A stretch of DNA of 64,000 nt from JACRLW01 sp046349595 (GTDB taxonomy: Bacteria > Planctomycetota > UBA1135 > UBA2386), in the NCBI GenBank assembly GCA_046349595.1, contig JAXMCA010000002.1:1116001-1180000 (forward strand). The letters are read 5' to 3'. The number at the start of each line of letters is the position of its first letter. The first letter of the stretch is position 1. Position numbers and translations under genes: made by a program. Shown here piece by piece: positions 36,349 through 44,619 of the stretch. The notes under the pieces are model-generated. The model made no database searches, was not told the origin of the DNA, and saw nothing but the letters and a program-made list of their open reading frames with translations.

Positions 36349-37383
36349 TCAGCGCCCGAGTGAACGCGCGAGGAGATCCTGCGCGAGCGAAACCACGCCG
36401 AACTCGCCCGATGCGCCGATGACGATCGTCTGCACCGTGCCGTTGTGGAACATCAACTGAAGGGTGTTGACGTCCTGGTAGACGAAGAGGGCGTAGGGCG
36501 ACTGGGTATCCGTCGGCGACATCACCGGAACACTCGGCAGCGGGGCGCCGAAGGTCTCGACGACGAACATCGACTCCACGCCATCGGTGTAGAGAAGGAC
36601 GAGATTGCTCTCGGGTCGCAGCGTGTCGATGACGGTCCGCGCCTCGAGGAAGCGGAAACCCTGCGGCAACTCCTGCGCGATCGGCAGCACGGATTGCTCC
36701 GCGACACCCAATGCGGACACCGCGGCGTTCACGTCACCGAAGTACTCGACCGGAGACGTCGGCCTCCACCAGCTCACGGCACCCACCGGCGCCGGATCGG
36801 TCGGAGTCATGCGCAGCACTTCGAGGGTGGAGACGATGACACCCAGGCTGGAGACCTCGGCGCGGTAGAGCGGGTAGTGCGTCGCGGCGTCGACTTCGAG
36901 GATCCACGCGGAACGACCGAGCTGGCGGGAAACGACGGCCACGCGCTGCGTCGGACGGCCGAGACGCGACCGCTGATCCAGAGGGATGATCTGGTAGTTC
37001 TGCTCGGCCAGGGCGACGTCGCCCACGTGGAAGCTGCCGAACTGCTGCAGGAAGCCGGCTCGCGAGGCGTGCAAGTCACGGCGCCGCTCGAACTCGGCCG
37101 GATCGAGCACCATCCCGGGAACGCCGACCAACTCGAGCACGAAGCGCGCTTGGCCCGAAGCGCGGTCGGCACCGAGTCTCAGGGTCTCGTCGATCGCCGC
37201 CCAATGCATGCCACCGTGTCCATCGGACTCGAGCACCGAGCGGCGCTGGAGGACCTCCGCCCAGGTGTTCCGTTCGGCGTGGAAGATGGATGCGAAGGTC
37301 ACCGGCGCCTGCGCGAGGGCGGCCAGGGCGGTGACGAAGACGGCGAGGCAGGACCGCACCAGCATCGCGGACAGGGAAGCCAT
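36349..37383 (-). CDS. RseB/MucB-like periplasmic regulator
   Basis: The product (344 residues from ATG 37383) has a signal peptide (MASLSAMLVRSCLAVFVTALAALAQA) and a lipoprotein-carrier-like beta fold. AWILEVDAATHYPLYRAEVSSLG resembles the RseB segment that follows the substrate strand. The C-terminal part has EYFGDV and VLPIAQELPQGFRFLEAR, like the small RseB domain. RseB protects the anti-sigma RseA from proteolysis and senses mislocalised lipids or LPS. GTG 37404 is an alternative start that overlaps the anti-sigma gene. Assignment depends partly on context. Confidence 0.6.
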   Translation of the reverse strand: MASLSAMLVRSCLAVFVTALAALAQAPVTFASIFHAERNTWAEVLQRRSVLESDGHGGMHWAAIDETLRLGADRASGQARFVLELVGVPGMVLDPAEFERRRDLHASRAGFLQQFGSFHVGDVALAEQNYQIIPLDQRSRLGRPTQRVAVVSRQLGRSAWILEVDAATHYPLYRAEVSSLGVIVSTLEVLRMTPTDPAPVGAVSWWRPTSPVEYFGDVNAAVSALGVAEQSVLPIAQELPQGFRFLEARTVIDTLRPESNLVLLYTDGVESMFVVETFGAPLPSVPVMSPTDTQSPYALFVYQDVNTLQLMFHNGTVQTIVIGASGEFGVVSLAQDLLARSLGR

Positions 37384-37390
37384 GCGTTGC

Positions 37391-38128
37391 TCAGCGCGAG
37401 CCACGGGTCACCTCCCCGACGATGCTGCCGACGGCGAAGTCTCCCGCGAGAGGCTGGTTGACCCTCTGCAGGAGGAACTCATGGGTTCCTCGCGCGCCGT
37501 GTCGCGGACCGAGGCCGAAGCGGCCGGATTCGATGCCGACGACGATCAGGGCTGCCAGCACCAGAGCGGCGGCAGCCGCGACCTGCCGCACCGTGATGCG
37601 ACGGACGACCACGCTCCGCCCCGCCACTTGCGCGCTCCCCGAGCCGCCCGAACGCAGGGCGCGAAGCTCGCCGCGGATCCTCAGCCACAGCCAACCCGGA
37701 GTTGCCGGGAGACCCTGGACGATCTGCTCAGCCTGGCCGACCGACGAGTCGATGTCGCCGCCGTCGCGCGCCGCCAGTTGTTCCAGCACGGCGCTGCTCC
37801 AGTCGTGTTCGGACCAGTCGACGTCGACTGCCGGTTCGACGGGGCCCAGACCGGCAGAGATCAGGTCGCCTCGGGCCGTGCTCCGCAGAGCTGCTTCGCG
37901 CTCGGCGATGACGGAGTCGTGGATCGCCTCGAGGACCGAAGCCGCGCGGATCGCGGGGAAAGCGGGGCGCGGAAGCGCGTGCAGAGCGGCAATCTGGCGA
38001 TTGGCGGCGCGCGCGAACGCGAGATCTTCCTCCGACGCCTGAGCCGCCCTGGCCGCGGCGACGAGCTGCTCGTCCCCCATCGGAAGTCGCTCGAGGATGG
38101 CGTCGCGGAACTCGGAAGAAGCGTTCAT
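37391..38128 (-). CDS. Anti-sigma factor, single-pass membrane protein (RseA-like)
   Basis: The 245-residue product has a cytoplasmic N-terminal helical part that would bind sigma, a basic segment (RSVVVRRITVRQ), one transmembrane helix (VAAAAALVLAALIVVGI) and a short external tail. This is the RseA topology. No zinc-binding HxxxCxxC motif is seen. The ATG overlaps the sigma stop as ATGA, so stoichiometric coupled synthesis is expected. Sequence similarity to RseA is low; role comes from position and topology. Confidence 0.7.
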   Translation of the reverse strand: MNASSEFRDAILERLPMGDEQLVAAARAAQASEEDLAFARAANRQIAALHALPRPAFPAIRAASVLEAIHDSVIAEREAALRSTARGDLISAGLGPVEPAVDVDWSEHDWSSAVLEQLAARDGGDIDSSVGQAEQIVQGLPATPGWLWLRIRGELRALRSGGSGSAQVAGRSVVVRRITVRQVAAAAALVLAALIVVGIESGRFGLGPRHGARGTHEFLLQRVNQPLAGDFAVGSIVGEVTRGSR

Positions 38129-38823
38129 GCGACACCTTCCTGGGAGCCGCTCGATGCAGGTGACTCCCGACCCTCGGAGCGATCACCGTCGTCTCCATCC
38201 TCCTCGTCTTCGACCGGGAGGGAGCCGAACCCCAGAGACGCGGCGCTCCCCGCGAGTTCGCGCTCGAGCGCGACGTGCGCGCGCGCCAGCCGTGACTTCA
38301 CCGTGCCCGGCTGCACCTGAAGGGTCTCACCGAGTTCTTCGTAGCTCAATCCCTCGAGGTAGCGGAGGACGAGGACGGCACGCAGCTTCGGGCTGAGTCG
38401 CAGCAGGGCCGCATGCACATGCTCCCCGGCTTCAGCGCTCTGCGCGGACTCGATGGGTCCCTCACGCTGGTCCTCCACATCGAGATCGACCTGCAGATTC
38501 GAGAGGCTCACCGGGGTCGGACGGCGGCGGCCGGTCAGGCGACGGCGGTGGTCATTGCTGCAGTTGACGACGATCCGGAACAACCAGGTGCTGAACTGGG
38601 CGTCGAACCGGAAGGTCGAGATCTTCAAGAACAGGACCCGGAAAGCGTCCTGGACCACATCCAGGGCATCGGTCGCCGTGCCCGTCATGCGGTAGGCAAT
38701 CGAATAGACGCGATCCCGATAGCGGCGATAGAGCTCCTCGAAGGCGCATTCGAAGGAGTCGGCCTGGACGTCCCGACACGCGGCGACGAGAGAGGCTTCG
38801 GGAGTGCGAGCGTCGAAGATCAC
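38125..38823 (-). CDS. ECF sigma factor (RpoE-like)
   Basis: The 232-residue product has sigma region 2 (FEELYRRYRDRVYSIAYRMTGT, ALDVVQDAFRVLF, FDAQFSTWLFRIVVNCSNDHRRR) and region 4 (LSPKLRAVLVLRYLEGLSYEELGETLQVQPGTVKSRLARAHVALERE). The C-terminal tail is acidic. GTG start at 38823. A GGAACTT element lies about 50 nt upstream, the classical sigma-E -35, which suggests autoregulation. With the anti-sigma and RseB-like genes it forms a complete envelope-stress unit. Confidence 0.9.
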   Translation of the reverse strand: MIFDARTPEASLVAACRDVQADSFECAFEELYRRYRDRVYSIAYRMTGTATDALDVVQDAFRVLFLKISTFRFDAQFSTWLFRIVVNCSNDHRRRLTGRRRPTPVSLSNLQVDLDVEDQREGPIESAQSAEAGEHVHAALLRLSPKLRAVLVLRYLEGLSYEELGETLQVQPGTVKSRLARAHVALERELAGSAASLGFGSLPVEDEEDGDDGDRSEGRESPASSGSQEGVA

Positions 38824-38849
38824 GAGGCGTAGAGAGGCGATCCGCGGCT

Positions 38850-38879
38850 TCGGACGGATCGGATGGCTTCAGAAGTTCC
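38850..38879 (-). promoter_or_regulatory. Candidate sigma-E-type promoter of the ECF operon
   Basis: On the minus strand GGAACTT (38879-38873) is followed after 17 nt by GTCCGA. The E. coli sigma-E consensus is GGAACTT, a 15-17 nt spacer and GGTCAAA or a TCTGA-like box. The start of transcription would lie about 20 nt before the GTG. The -10 match is only partial. Confidence 0.5.
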
Positions 38880-39056
38880 GTGCAGTTTCGGAATGCAGGG
38901 CGATCGCCGCGGCTTGTGGCTCGATCTGGATCAAGACCACAAGTGCTTGCGAGAGACCGAGTTCGGTTCTAGCCAACGCCTCGGGCAACCGCCAGATCCA
39001 AGGTCGCGGAGCGAGACGACGTGCGCATGCCCGCGCGGTGACATCGCGACCGGCGA

Positions 39057-39153
39057 CTCAGAGCTCGAGAGACAATTGGTCTCTCGAGCTCTGCGTGGCA
39101 GCGCATGCGGCCACCAGCAAGCATCTGAGAGCCCGCATCATGGGGGCTCTCAG
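39057..39153 (-). repeat. R1 repeat, copy C (three hairpins)
   Basis: Hairpin 1 has perfect 15-bp arms (CAGAGCTCGAGAGAC / GTCTCTCGAGCTCTG) and loop AATTG. Hairpin 2 is GTGGCAGC-GCAT-GCGGCCAC (one mismatch). Hairpin 3 has perfect 10-bp arms CTGAGAGCCC / GGGCTCTCAG. The 39153 end overlaps the TGA (39150-39152) of the secreted-protein gene. It lies between that gene and the ECF operon, both minus strand. Confidence 0.92.
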
Positions 39154-40115
39154 CGGTTGCTGCCGGTCACCGTGCTGATGCCATTGGGGAAGAACATGCT
39201 TCTTCCCCGCGAGCTGATGCAGGTCGGCGGGCAGGCCAGTCGACCGCTCGACATGCACTCGGCATTGCGCACTTCGCAGAGCGCGCCGGCCGGGCTCGCA
39301 GACATCACCTCGAGTTGCATCACGCACACGCGCGACGACGACCAGAAGGGATCCTCGTTCTGCGCCGGATCGAGCGGCATCACGAAGCCCTTGTCGTCGT
39401 CGGCTGCGGTGAGGACCGTCGAGATCCCATCCACCTCCTGGAGGAACGCACCCGAGTTGAACACCCGGGACCCCACCACCGCCGTCGCACCGATCGTGCA
39501 CGGCATCACGGTGCGGAGCGCGCTCTCGGCGCCGAGCTCGAAGGAGGCGACGCACATCAGGCCTTCGTTCGGATCCCAACCGGTCGCGATGCCGGTGCGT
39601 CCGACTCCGAGCAACGAAGAGAGGGGGAGCCGCGTGCCCCAGTAGTCGAGGTAGGGGTCGATGGAGCGCAGTTCACCGAGATTCGCGCCCACGAAGCGGA
39701 ACAGGAAGTGAACCCAGATGATGCTCCGTCCCTGCGCATTCACACCCGAGGAGATCGCGACGCGCATCGCGTCGTCGAGCGGGCGGACCTCACCGGGAGG
39801 ATCGAGCGGGCGACGAAACTGCACCGCGGCGATGAAGTCCGTGATGCCGTCGTGATCGGTGTCGGCGACGTCGGGATCGGTCAGCAACACGCGCTCGAGT
39901 CGGTCCGGAAGGAGATCGCCGTCGCTGTCCTGCAGCGGATCTGCGGGTTCCGCGGCGAGGGTCGGCGCGGCGGCTGCCGAGTCGTGCATCGCATCCACAC
40001 CGACGGCGCCGGCGAGTGCGAGCACCGAACCGACGAGGCCGGTTGCGAATCGACTGCGGGTTCGCGTCGATGCGTTCGTGTCGTTCGGGTTCGCGTGCAA
40101 GCTGTTCAACGACAT
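39150..40115 (-). CDS. Secreted protein with Asp-rich calcium-binding repeat and Cys-rich tail, hypothetical
   Basis: The 321-residue product has an N-terminal hydrophobic segment (FATGLVGSVLALAGAVGVDA). A thrombospondin-type-3/EF-hand-like calcium motif follows (DSDGDLLPDRLERVLLTDPD, ADTDHDGITD). The remaining domain has six or more cysteines in its C-terminal third, which may form disulphides. ATG 40115 is chosen, with GGTGG upstream. The TGA is the edge of R1 copy C. Function unknown. Confidence 0.6.
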   Translation of the reverse strand: MSLNSLHANPNDTNASTRTRSRFATGLVGSVLALAGAVGVDAMHDSAAAAPTLAAEPADPLQDSDGDLLPDRLERVLLTDPDVADTDHDGITDFIAAVQFRRPLDPPGEVRPLDDAMRVAISSGVNAQGRSIIWVHFLFRFVGANLGELRSIDPYLDYWGTRLPLSSLLGVGRTGIATGWDPNEGLMCVASFELGAESALRTVMPCTIGATAVVGSRVFNSGAFLQEVDGISTVLTAADDDKGFVMPLDPAQNEDPFWSSSRVCVMQLEVMSASPAGALCEVRNAECMSSGRLACPPTCISSRGRSMFFPNGISTVTGSNR

Positions 40116-40266
40116 CACGAGGGGACCACCTGAGGGCACTCCTCCGCCAGCGGGGTCTACTAGCCGGAAGGAGCGCACGGATAACGTCCCGCGGCAGGAT
40201 TGAATCTCGTTCGAGGGAACCTGACAACCGGCTCCCGCCACGTTCGTCCCGGAAAGGATGCCGGCG

Positions 40267-40295
40267 TTGTTTTCGCCGTTGGGCACGAGTAAAGA
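40267..40295 (+). promoter_or_regulatory. Promoter of tRNA-Arg
   Basis: TTGTTT (40267-40272) and TAAAGA (40290-40295) are separated by 17 nt. Transcription would begin near 40302, about 20 nt before the mature tRNA 5' end. Confidence 0.55.
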
Positions 40296-40323
40296 CCGTG
40301 ACCCGGCCTGCCGGGACTCCTGC

Positions 40324-40400
<77 letters not shown>

Positions 40401-40429
40401 ATCTGCCCATCCCATCGGGATCCTGTGCG

Positions 40430-42190
40430 GTGCGAAGCCTGCGTTTCGAGGTCGATCTACGTGATGCGGCGCGCCGCCTGATCCATGCCCGGCTCCGGTT
40501 CGAACCCGGCGCCCGGCCTCCGTACCCCAGCACGGCCGAGGTGTTCTTGCCGGTGTGGACGCCCGGGAGCTACCTCGTCAGGGAATTCGCTCGGCTGGTG
40601 CGCGACGTCCACGCCGTGGACCCGTCCGGCTCGGTGCTGCGGTGCCGCAAGTCCGCGAAGAATCGCTGGCTGGTCCCCCTCGGCGACGACGGAAGCGTCG
40701 ACCTCCGCTGGACGCTCTACGCCCGCGACCTGAGTGTCCGCACGGCCTACGCCAGCACGGAGGGAGCCTTCTGGGACGGTGCCAACCTCTGCCTCTGGCC
40801 GGTCGACGCTCGCGAGGTGGACGCGATCCTCGACGTGCTCCTGCCGACCGGTTGGTCCTTCTTCGCCGGGTCGACACCAGTGGAGATGGTCGAGCCAGGC
40901 CGCGCGCGCTTCCACGTCGCCGACCATCGGACCGCCGTCGACACGCCCTGCCTCGCGGGTCCGGTCGACGTCCTCGATCTCGGAGTCGATGCGCGACCCC
41001 ATCGCTTCGTCTCGCTCGGCCTCTCCGGGATCACGCTGCCCGACACGTTCCAAGCCGATGCGCGCGCGGTCGTCCACGCCACGCGCGGTGTGTTCGGCGG
41101 TGAACCTCCGTACGCGCGCTACACCTTCCTCGCGATGTTCGGCGATCGCGGGCGCGGCGGGCTCGAGCACGCCGACAGCTCCGTGCTCCTCGCCCCGCGC
41201 ACGACCTTCGCTCCGCGCAGTTCGTACGAGGACTTCCTAGCACTCATCGCGCACGAGTACCTCCACGTCTGGAACGTGAAGCGCATGCGCCCGCTGGAGC
41301 TGTGGGAACCCGATCTCGAACGCGAGAGTCCCACGCGCCTGCTGTGGGTTGCGGAGGGTTTCACCGCCTACCTCGACGATCTCATCTGTCTGCGTGCGCG
41401 AGTCACCACTCCGAAGCGCTATCTCGGCCGGCTCGCCGCGCACGTCGATGCGATGTTCGCCAATCCGGGCCGGTTCCGCCTCTCGCTCGCCGACTCCAGT
41501 TTCGACGCCTGGCTCCTGCTCTATCGCCCCGACGAGAGCACGCGCAACGTCTCGCAGAACTACTACACCAACGGCGCCCTGGCCGCGTTCGTCATCGACG
41601 CGGCGATCCGTCGCGCCAGCGGCGGCACGCGCACGCTCGACGACGCGCTCCGCAACCTCTGGCACGCGACCTGGGACGAAGACCGCGGCTACTCGCACGA
41701 CGACGTGCTCGCGGCGATCGACGCGGCGGCGGGAACGTCCATGCGCAGCCTCGTCGATGCCCTGATCCTCGGGCCCTTCGATCCCGATCTCGATCAGGCA
41801 CTCGAACTCTTCGGTCTCCGCCTCGAGCGCAACGCGGGCGAGACACCCACGCTCGGAGTGCGTTTCGACAGCGACCACACCACCATCGCCGCGGTCGTCG
41901 ACGGCAGTCCCGCCGACCTCGCGGGACTCTGCCCCGCCGACGAAGTCCTCGCGCTCGACCGGTTCCGCGTGGCGGCGGCCGACTTCGATCGGGTGTGGGA
42001 GTCGGTCGCGCGCGCGGGCGAACCCCTGCGGGTCCTGGTCGCGCGCATGGGCGTGATCCTTGAAGTCCTCGTCACTCCCGGCGCGGCACTGCCCGGCAAG
42101 GCGAAGATCGTCGCGGTCCCGGATCCCAGCGCCGCGCAGTTGGCGCATCGCGCATCCTGGCTCGGATCCGAGGTGCTCGGCGTCGACTGA
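40430..42190 (+). CDS. M61 family glycyl aminopeptidase with PDZ domain
   Basis: The 586-residue product has a beta-rich N-terminal domain and a thermolysin-like catalytic domain with HEYLHVWN (HExxH zinc site, about 274-278). The third ligand is in LLWVAEGFTAYLDD (Glu about 310). A C-terminal PDZ-like domain contains DHTTIAAVVDGSPADLAGLCPADEVLALD. M61 enzymes cut N-terminal Gly/Ala residues. No signal peptide is visible, so it may be cytosolic. GTG start, 30 nt after the tRNA. Confidence 0.9.
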   Translation: MRSLRFEVDLRDAARRLIHARLRFEPGARPPYPSTAEVFLPVWTPGSYLVREFARLVRDVHAVDPSGSVLRCRKSAKNRWLVPLGDDGSVDLRWTLYARDLSVRTAYASTEGAFWDGANLCLWPVDAREVDAILDVLLPTGWSFFAGSTPVEMVEPGRARFHVADHRTAVDTPCLAGPVDVLDLGVDARPHRFVSLGLSGITLPDTFQADARAVVHATRGVFGGEPPYARYTFLAMFGDRGRGGLEHADSSVLLAPRTTFAPRSSYEDFLALIAHEYLHVWNVKRMRPLELWEPDLERESPTRLLWVAEGFTAYLDDLICLRARVTTPKRYLGRLAAHVDAMFANPGRFRLSLADSSFDAWLLLYRPDESTRNVSQNYYTNGALAAFVIDAAIRRASGGTRTLDDALRNLWHATWDEDRGYSHDDVLAAIDAAAGTSMRSLVDALILGPFDPDLDQALELFGLRLERNAGETPTLGVRFDSDHTTIAAVVDGSPADLAGLCPADEVLALDRFRVAAADFDRVWESVARAGEPLRVLVARMGVILEVLVTPGAALPGKAKIVAVPDPSAAQLAHRASWLGSEVLGVD

Positions 42191-42205
42191 CTTCCGTCGG
42201 AGCGC

Positions 42206-42514
42206 CTACACGTCGATCTTCGCCGGCGCATCGGTGTGCGATCCGTCGCAGAACGGCGCGTGCGCCGTGCGCCCGCAGCAGCACCAGGCCACGGTGCGCG
42301 CCTCCTCGAGGACGACCTTTACCGGGTGATGGTCTCCCCCCCGATGGCGATGCGAGCCATCGCAGAAGGGCAGCAGCGCACTGTTGCGACACGTGCACCA
42401 CGCGTACTTGCCGGGCGGACAGAACACGAGATAGGGACAGTTCTGCGCGCGCCCCGGTGGGGTCCCGGGAACGGGTCGCCGGCGTGCGGTCTCGTCGCGA
42501 GGCTCGTCGCTCAC
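42206..42514 (-). CDS. Double-CDGSH iron-sulfur protein
   Basis: The 102-residue product carries two complete CDGSH motifs with 3Cys-1His ligands: C40, C42, C51, H55 and C78, C80, C89, H93. Each would hold a [2Fe-2S] cluster as in mitoNEET/CISD3-type proteins. Such proteins take part in cluster transfer and redox sensing. The GTG start is at 42514. It converges on the M61 peptidase and lies 56 nt downstream of lexA on the same strand. Confidence 0.92.
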   Translation of the reverse strand: MSDEPRDETARRRPVPGTPPGRAQNCPYLVFCPPGKYAWCTCRNSALLPFCDGSHRHRGGDHHPVKVVLEEARTVAWCCCGRTAHAPFCDGSHTDAPAKIDV

Positions 42515-42570
42515 GACCGCAGAACTCGCTCGGTTTCGCCGTGCATGGGGAACAGCGGGGACGGTGGTCC

Positions 42571-43191
42571 TCAGCGGAGCTTGCGGATCACGCCGCGCAG
42601 CACCCCACGGATCTCGCAGCGCTCGGGGAAGATCGGAGCGAGAGCCGAGTTGGCCGGCTGCAGGCGGACGCGATTGTGCTCGAAGAAGTAGCGCTTCAGG
42701 GTCGCCTCCTCCCCATCGACCACGGCGACGACGATGTCGCCGTTCTTCGCGCTCTGCTGCCGGCGGATGACGACGAAGTCGCCATCGTCGATGTGGTCCT
42801 CGATCATCGACTTGCCCGTGACGCGCAGGACGTAATGGTCGTCACCGGTCGGCACGAGATCGGTGAGCGGCACGACCTCCGCATGTTCGACGGCTTCGAT
42901 CGGTCGCCCTGCGGCGACCACACCCAGGACCGGTAATTCGGAGACCGGGCGCCGACCGTGGTACTTCGGCTCATCGGGGTCGTAGAGGATCGCGACCGAG
43001 CGCGCGCGGGCCTTGTCGCGATGCACCGCGCCCTTCTCCTCGAGGTGGCGCAGGTGCTCGTGGATCGTGATCTTGCTCACGCCGAGTTCACGCGCGGCCT
43101 CCTCGAGCGTGGGTGCGAGTCCGTGCTGGTCGCGGAAGTCGCGAAAGAAGCGCAGGACGCGCAGCTGCTTCTCGGTCAGCATCAGATGCAT
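42571..43191 (-). CDS. lexA: LexA repressor
   Basis: The 206-residue repressor has an N-terminal winged helix (MLTEKQLRVLRFFRDF, GLAPTLEEAARELGVSKITI) and the S24 self-cleavage domain. The cleavage site is Ala94-Gly95 (VVAAGRP), the nucleophile is Ser128 (GKSMIEDHI) and the general base Lys166 (EEATLKRYF). RecA-nucleoprotein triggers autocleavage and releases SOS genes. A strong inverted repeat lies upstream at 43260-43301, and the preceding gene has a LexA-box-like palindrome in its promoter. Confidence 0.95.
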   Translation of the reverse strand: MHLMLTEKQLRVLRFFRDFRDQHGLAPTLEEAARELGVSKITIHEHLRHLEEKGAVHRDKARARSVAILYDPDEPKYHGRRPVSELPVLGVVAAGRPIEAVEHAEVVPLTDLVPTGDDHYVLRVTGKSMIEDHIDDGDFVVIRRQQSAKNGDIVVAVVDGEEATLKRYFFEHNRVRLQPANSALAPIFPERCEIRGVLRGVIRKLR

Positions 43192-43259
43192 GGGGCGACA
43201 CCTCGCGCAAGACGCGCGGGCACTCCGAGTCGGAATCGGAGCGACGAGGAGAGAGGAGT

Positions 43260-43301
43260 GTGACCGACCGCCGACTCGAACGCACGTCGTCGGTCGGTCA
43301 C
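43260..43301. terminator. Long inverted repeat upstream of lexA (terminator or operator)
   Basis: Arms of 16 nt with one mismatch (GTGACCGACCGCCGAC and GTCGTCGGTCGGTCAC) enclose the 10-nt centre TCGAACGCAC. It lies between the end of the small membrane-protein gene and lexA, both minus strand. It fits a terminator or attenuator; the CGAAC in the centre is also a half-site of the neighbouring palindrome TGTTCGGCGAACA. Confidence 0.7.
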
Positions 43302-43363
43302 GGAGATTCGTAGGAAGCGGCCGCGGGCTCCACGAAGCACCGGGTGTGCGATGCGCACCCGAT

Positions 43364-43759
43364 TCATCCGAGGTAGGCCGCCGCGAACAGCACCGAGACC
43401 GCGAGGAGGAAGGTGCCGCAGATCTGCACGATCACCTCGCGTCGCGAAGGAAGGCACTCGACGCGGAGCGCTGGCCGCTCCGTGGCATCCGCTGCCTCCG
43501 GCGGGAGGGGAAGGGTCGACAGCTTGATCAGCGGCCGTGGCGCCGCCGCTTCGATGCGTTGCGCGGGGACGAGGCGCGCCCGCGGGCTCGGAGCCTCCGC
43601 CGGGGCGACCGCCGGAGCCAACACGGCCCGACGCCGAGGAGTCGTCGAGGCGGGGGTGGCGGAGGTGGCGGGCGTGGCGGGGATGCCCGGTCGCGCAAGG
43701 GGGCTGAACACGAGGTCGAGGCGACCTTGGACGGGGAGGGGCTTCGGAACGGCAGTCAT
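43364..43759 (-). CDS. Small C-terminally anchored membrane protein, possible SOS-induced protein
   Basis: The 131-residue product is Pro/Ala-rich and basic, then has one transmembrane helix near its C-terminus (VIVQICGTFLLAVSVLFAAA). The promoter has TTGTGT and TAACTT 16 nt apart with a TGTTCGGCGAACA palindrome overlapping the -35 and spacer. It lies next to lexA in the same orientation. Small membrane proteins near lexA (YneA, SidA, DivS) inhibit division after DNA damage; a similar role is inferred, with no sequence similarity seen. Confidence 0.55.
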   Translation of the reverse strand: MTAVPKPLPVQGRLDLVFSPLARPGIPATPATSATPASTTPRRRAVLAPAVAPAEAPSPRARLVPAQRIEAAAPRPLIKLSTLPLPPEAADATERPALRVECLPSRREVIVQICGTFLLAVSVLFAAAYLG

Positions 43760-43787
43760 GTTCGGTCCTCGTTCGGATGTTGGGCGC

Positions 43788-43815
43788 AAGTTAGGCAGAT
43801 GTTCGGCGAACACAA
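43788..43815 (-). promoter_or_regulatory. Promoter with palindromic operator, possible LexA box
   Basis: Minus-strand -35 TTGTGT (43815-43810) and -10 TAACTT (43793-43788) are separated by 16 nt. The perfect dyad TGTTCG-G-CGAACA (43800-43812) covers the -35 edge and spacer. Further GTTCGG half-sites lie at 43760, 43771 and 43843. The Gram-positive LexA box has the same half-sites in inverse order (CGAAC N4 GTTCG). Confidence 0.5.
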
Positions 43816-43947
43816 CCCGAAACCTGGAAAAGTTAAGAGGGCGTTCGGTCCGGTGGCGGTGGCCGGCTCGCGGCCTGCGAGGCTGTCCCCGGCCGGCTCC
43901 AAGCGCCGAAATTGGCCGCGCGGGAGCACGGTTCTCCACCGCGCTCG

Positions 43948-44520
43948 ATGCCCCTTTTCCCCGTCCGCGCCAAGGCTTTGACCGTCCCGATCGATGCGCT
44001 GCAGCAGGAGCACGCGCTGCACCGGCGCGTGCTCACGGTCTTCGAGCGGATGGCGCGCTTCGTCTCGTCGGGAGCGCGCTTTCCCGGGCAAGACGTCGCC
44101 CGCGTGCTGCGCTACCTGCGCGAGTTCGTGGAGCGGGCGCACCACCAGAAGGAGAGCACCACCCTCTATCCGCTGGCGCTGGCCGGCGCCGACGAGTCGA
44201 TCGCCGAATCGGTCGGCCAGTTGATCGCCGAGCACGACGAGACCCTCGAACTGCTCCAGTCGCTGTGGTTGTTCTGGGAGCCGGGCGATCTCCGCGACGA
44301 GGAACGCGTGGTGTTCACCACCATCGCGCACACCTACATCGCTCGCCTCCGCCGACACATGGATCACGAGGAGCAGATCCTGTTCCCGATGGCCCGCGCA
44401 CTCGACGACACCGAGGCCGCTTCGTTCGCCGAGCGCTTCGCGGCCGCCTGTGTCGGTCTGCGCGGCATCGATGCTTGGACGGCGACGGTCGCCGATCTCG
44501 AAGAGCGCTGGGTCGCGTAG
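43948..44520 (+). CDS. Hemerythrin HHE-domain protein
   Basis: The 190-residue four-helix protein has HHE signatures: QQEHALHRRVL, ERAHHQKESTTLYP, LIAEHDETLELL and RHMDHEEQILFPMA. These His/Glu residues bind a di-iron centre that senses or carries oxygen or NO. ATG 43948 is preferred; an upstream in-frame start at 43912 is possible. It is divergent from the small membrane-protein gene, so both could share the operator region. Confidence 0.88.
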   Translation: MPLFPVRAKALTVPIDALQQEHALHRRVLTVFERMARFVSSGARFPGQDVARVLRYLREFVERAHHQKESTTLYPLALAGADESIAESVGQLIAEHDETLELLQSLWLFWEPGDLRDEERVVFTTIAHTYIARLRRHMDHEEQILFPMARALDDTEAASFAERFAAACVGLRGIDAWTATVADLEERWVA

Positions 44521-44619
44521 AGCGCGCTTCTCGTGCGCGGTGCCCCGGGTTATGAACGCCCGGCCGGGCCCTGGGAGGGGGCCGGTGTTTCGCCGTTTCC
44601 GCACCACGAACCACCGACG

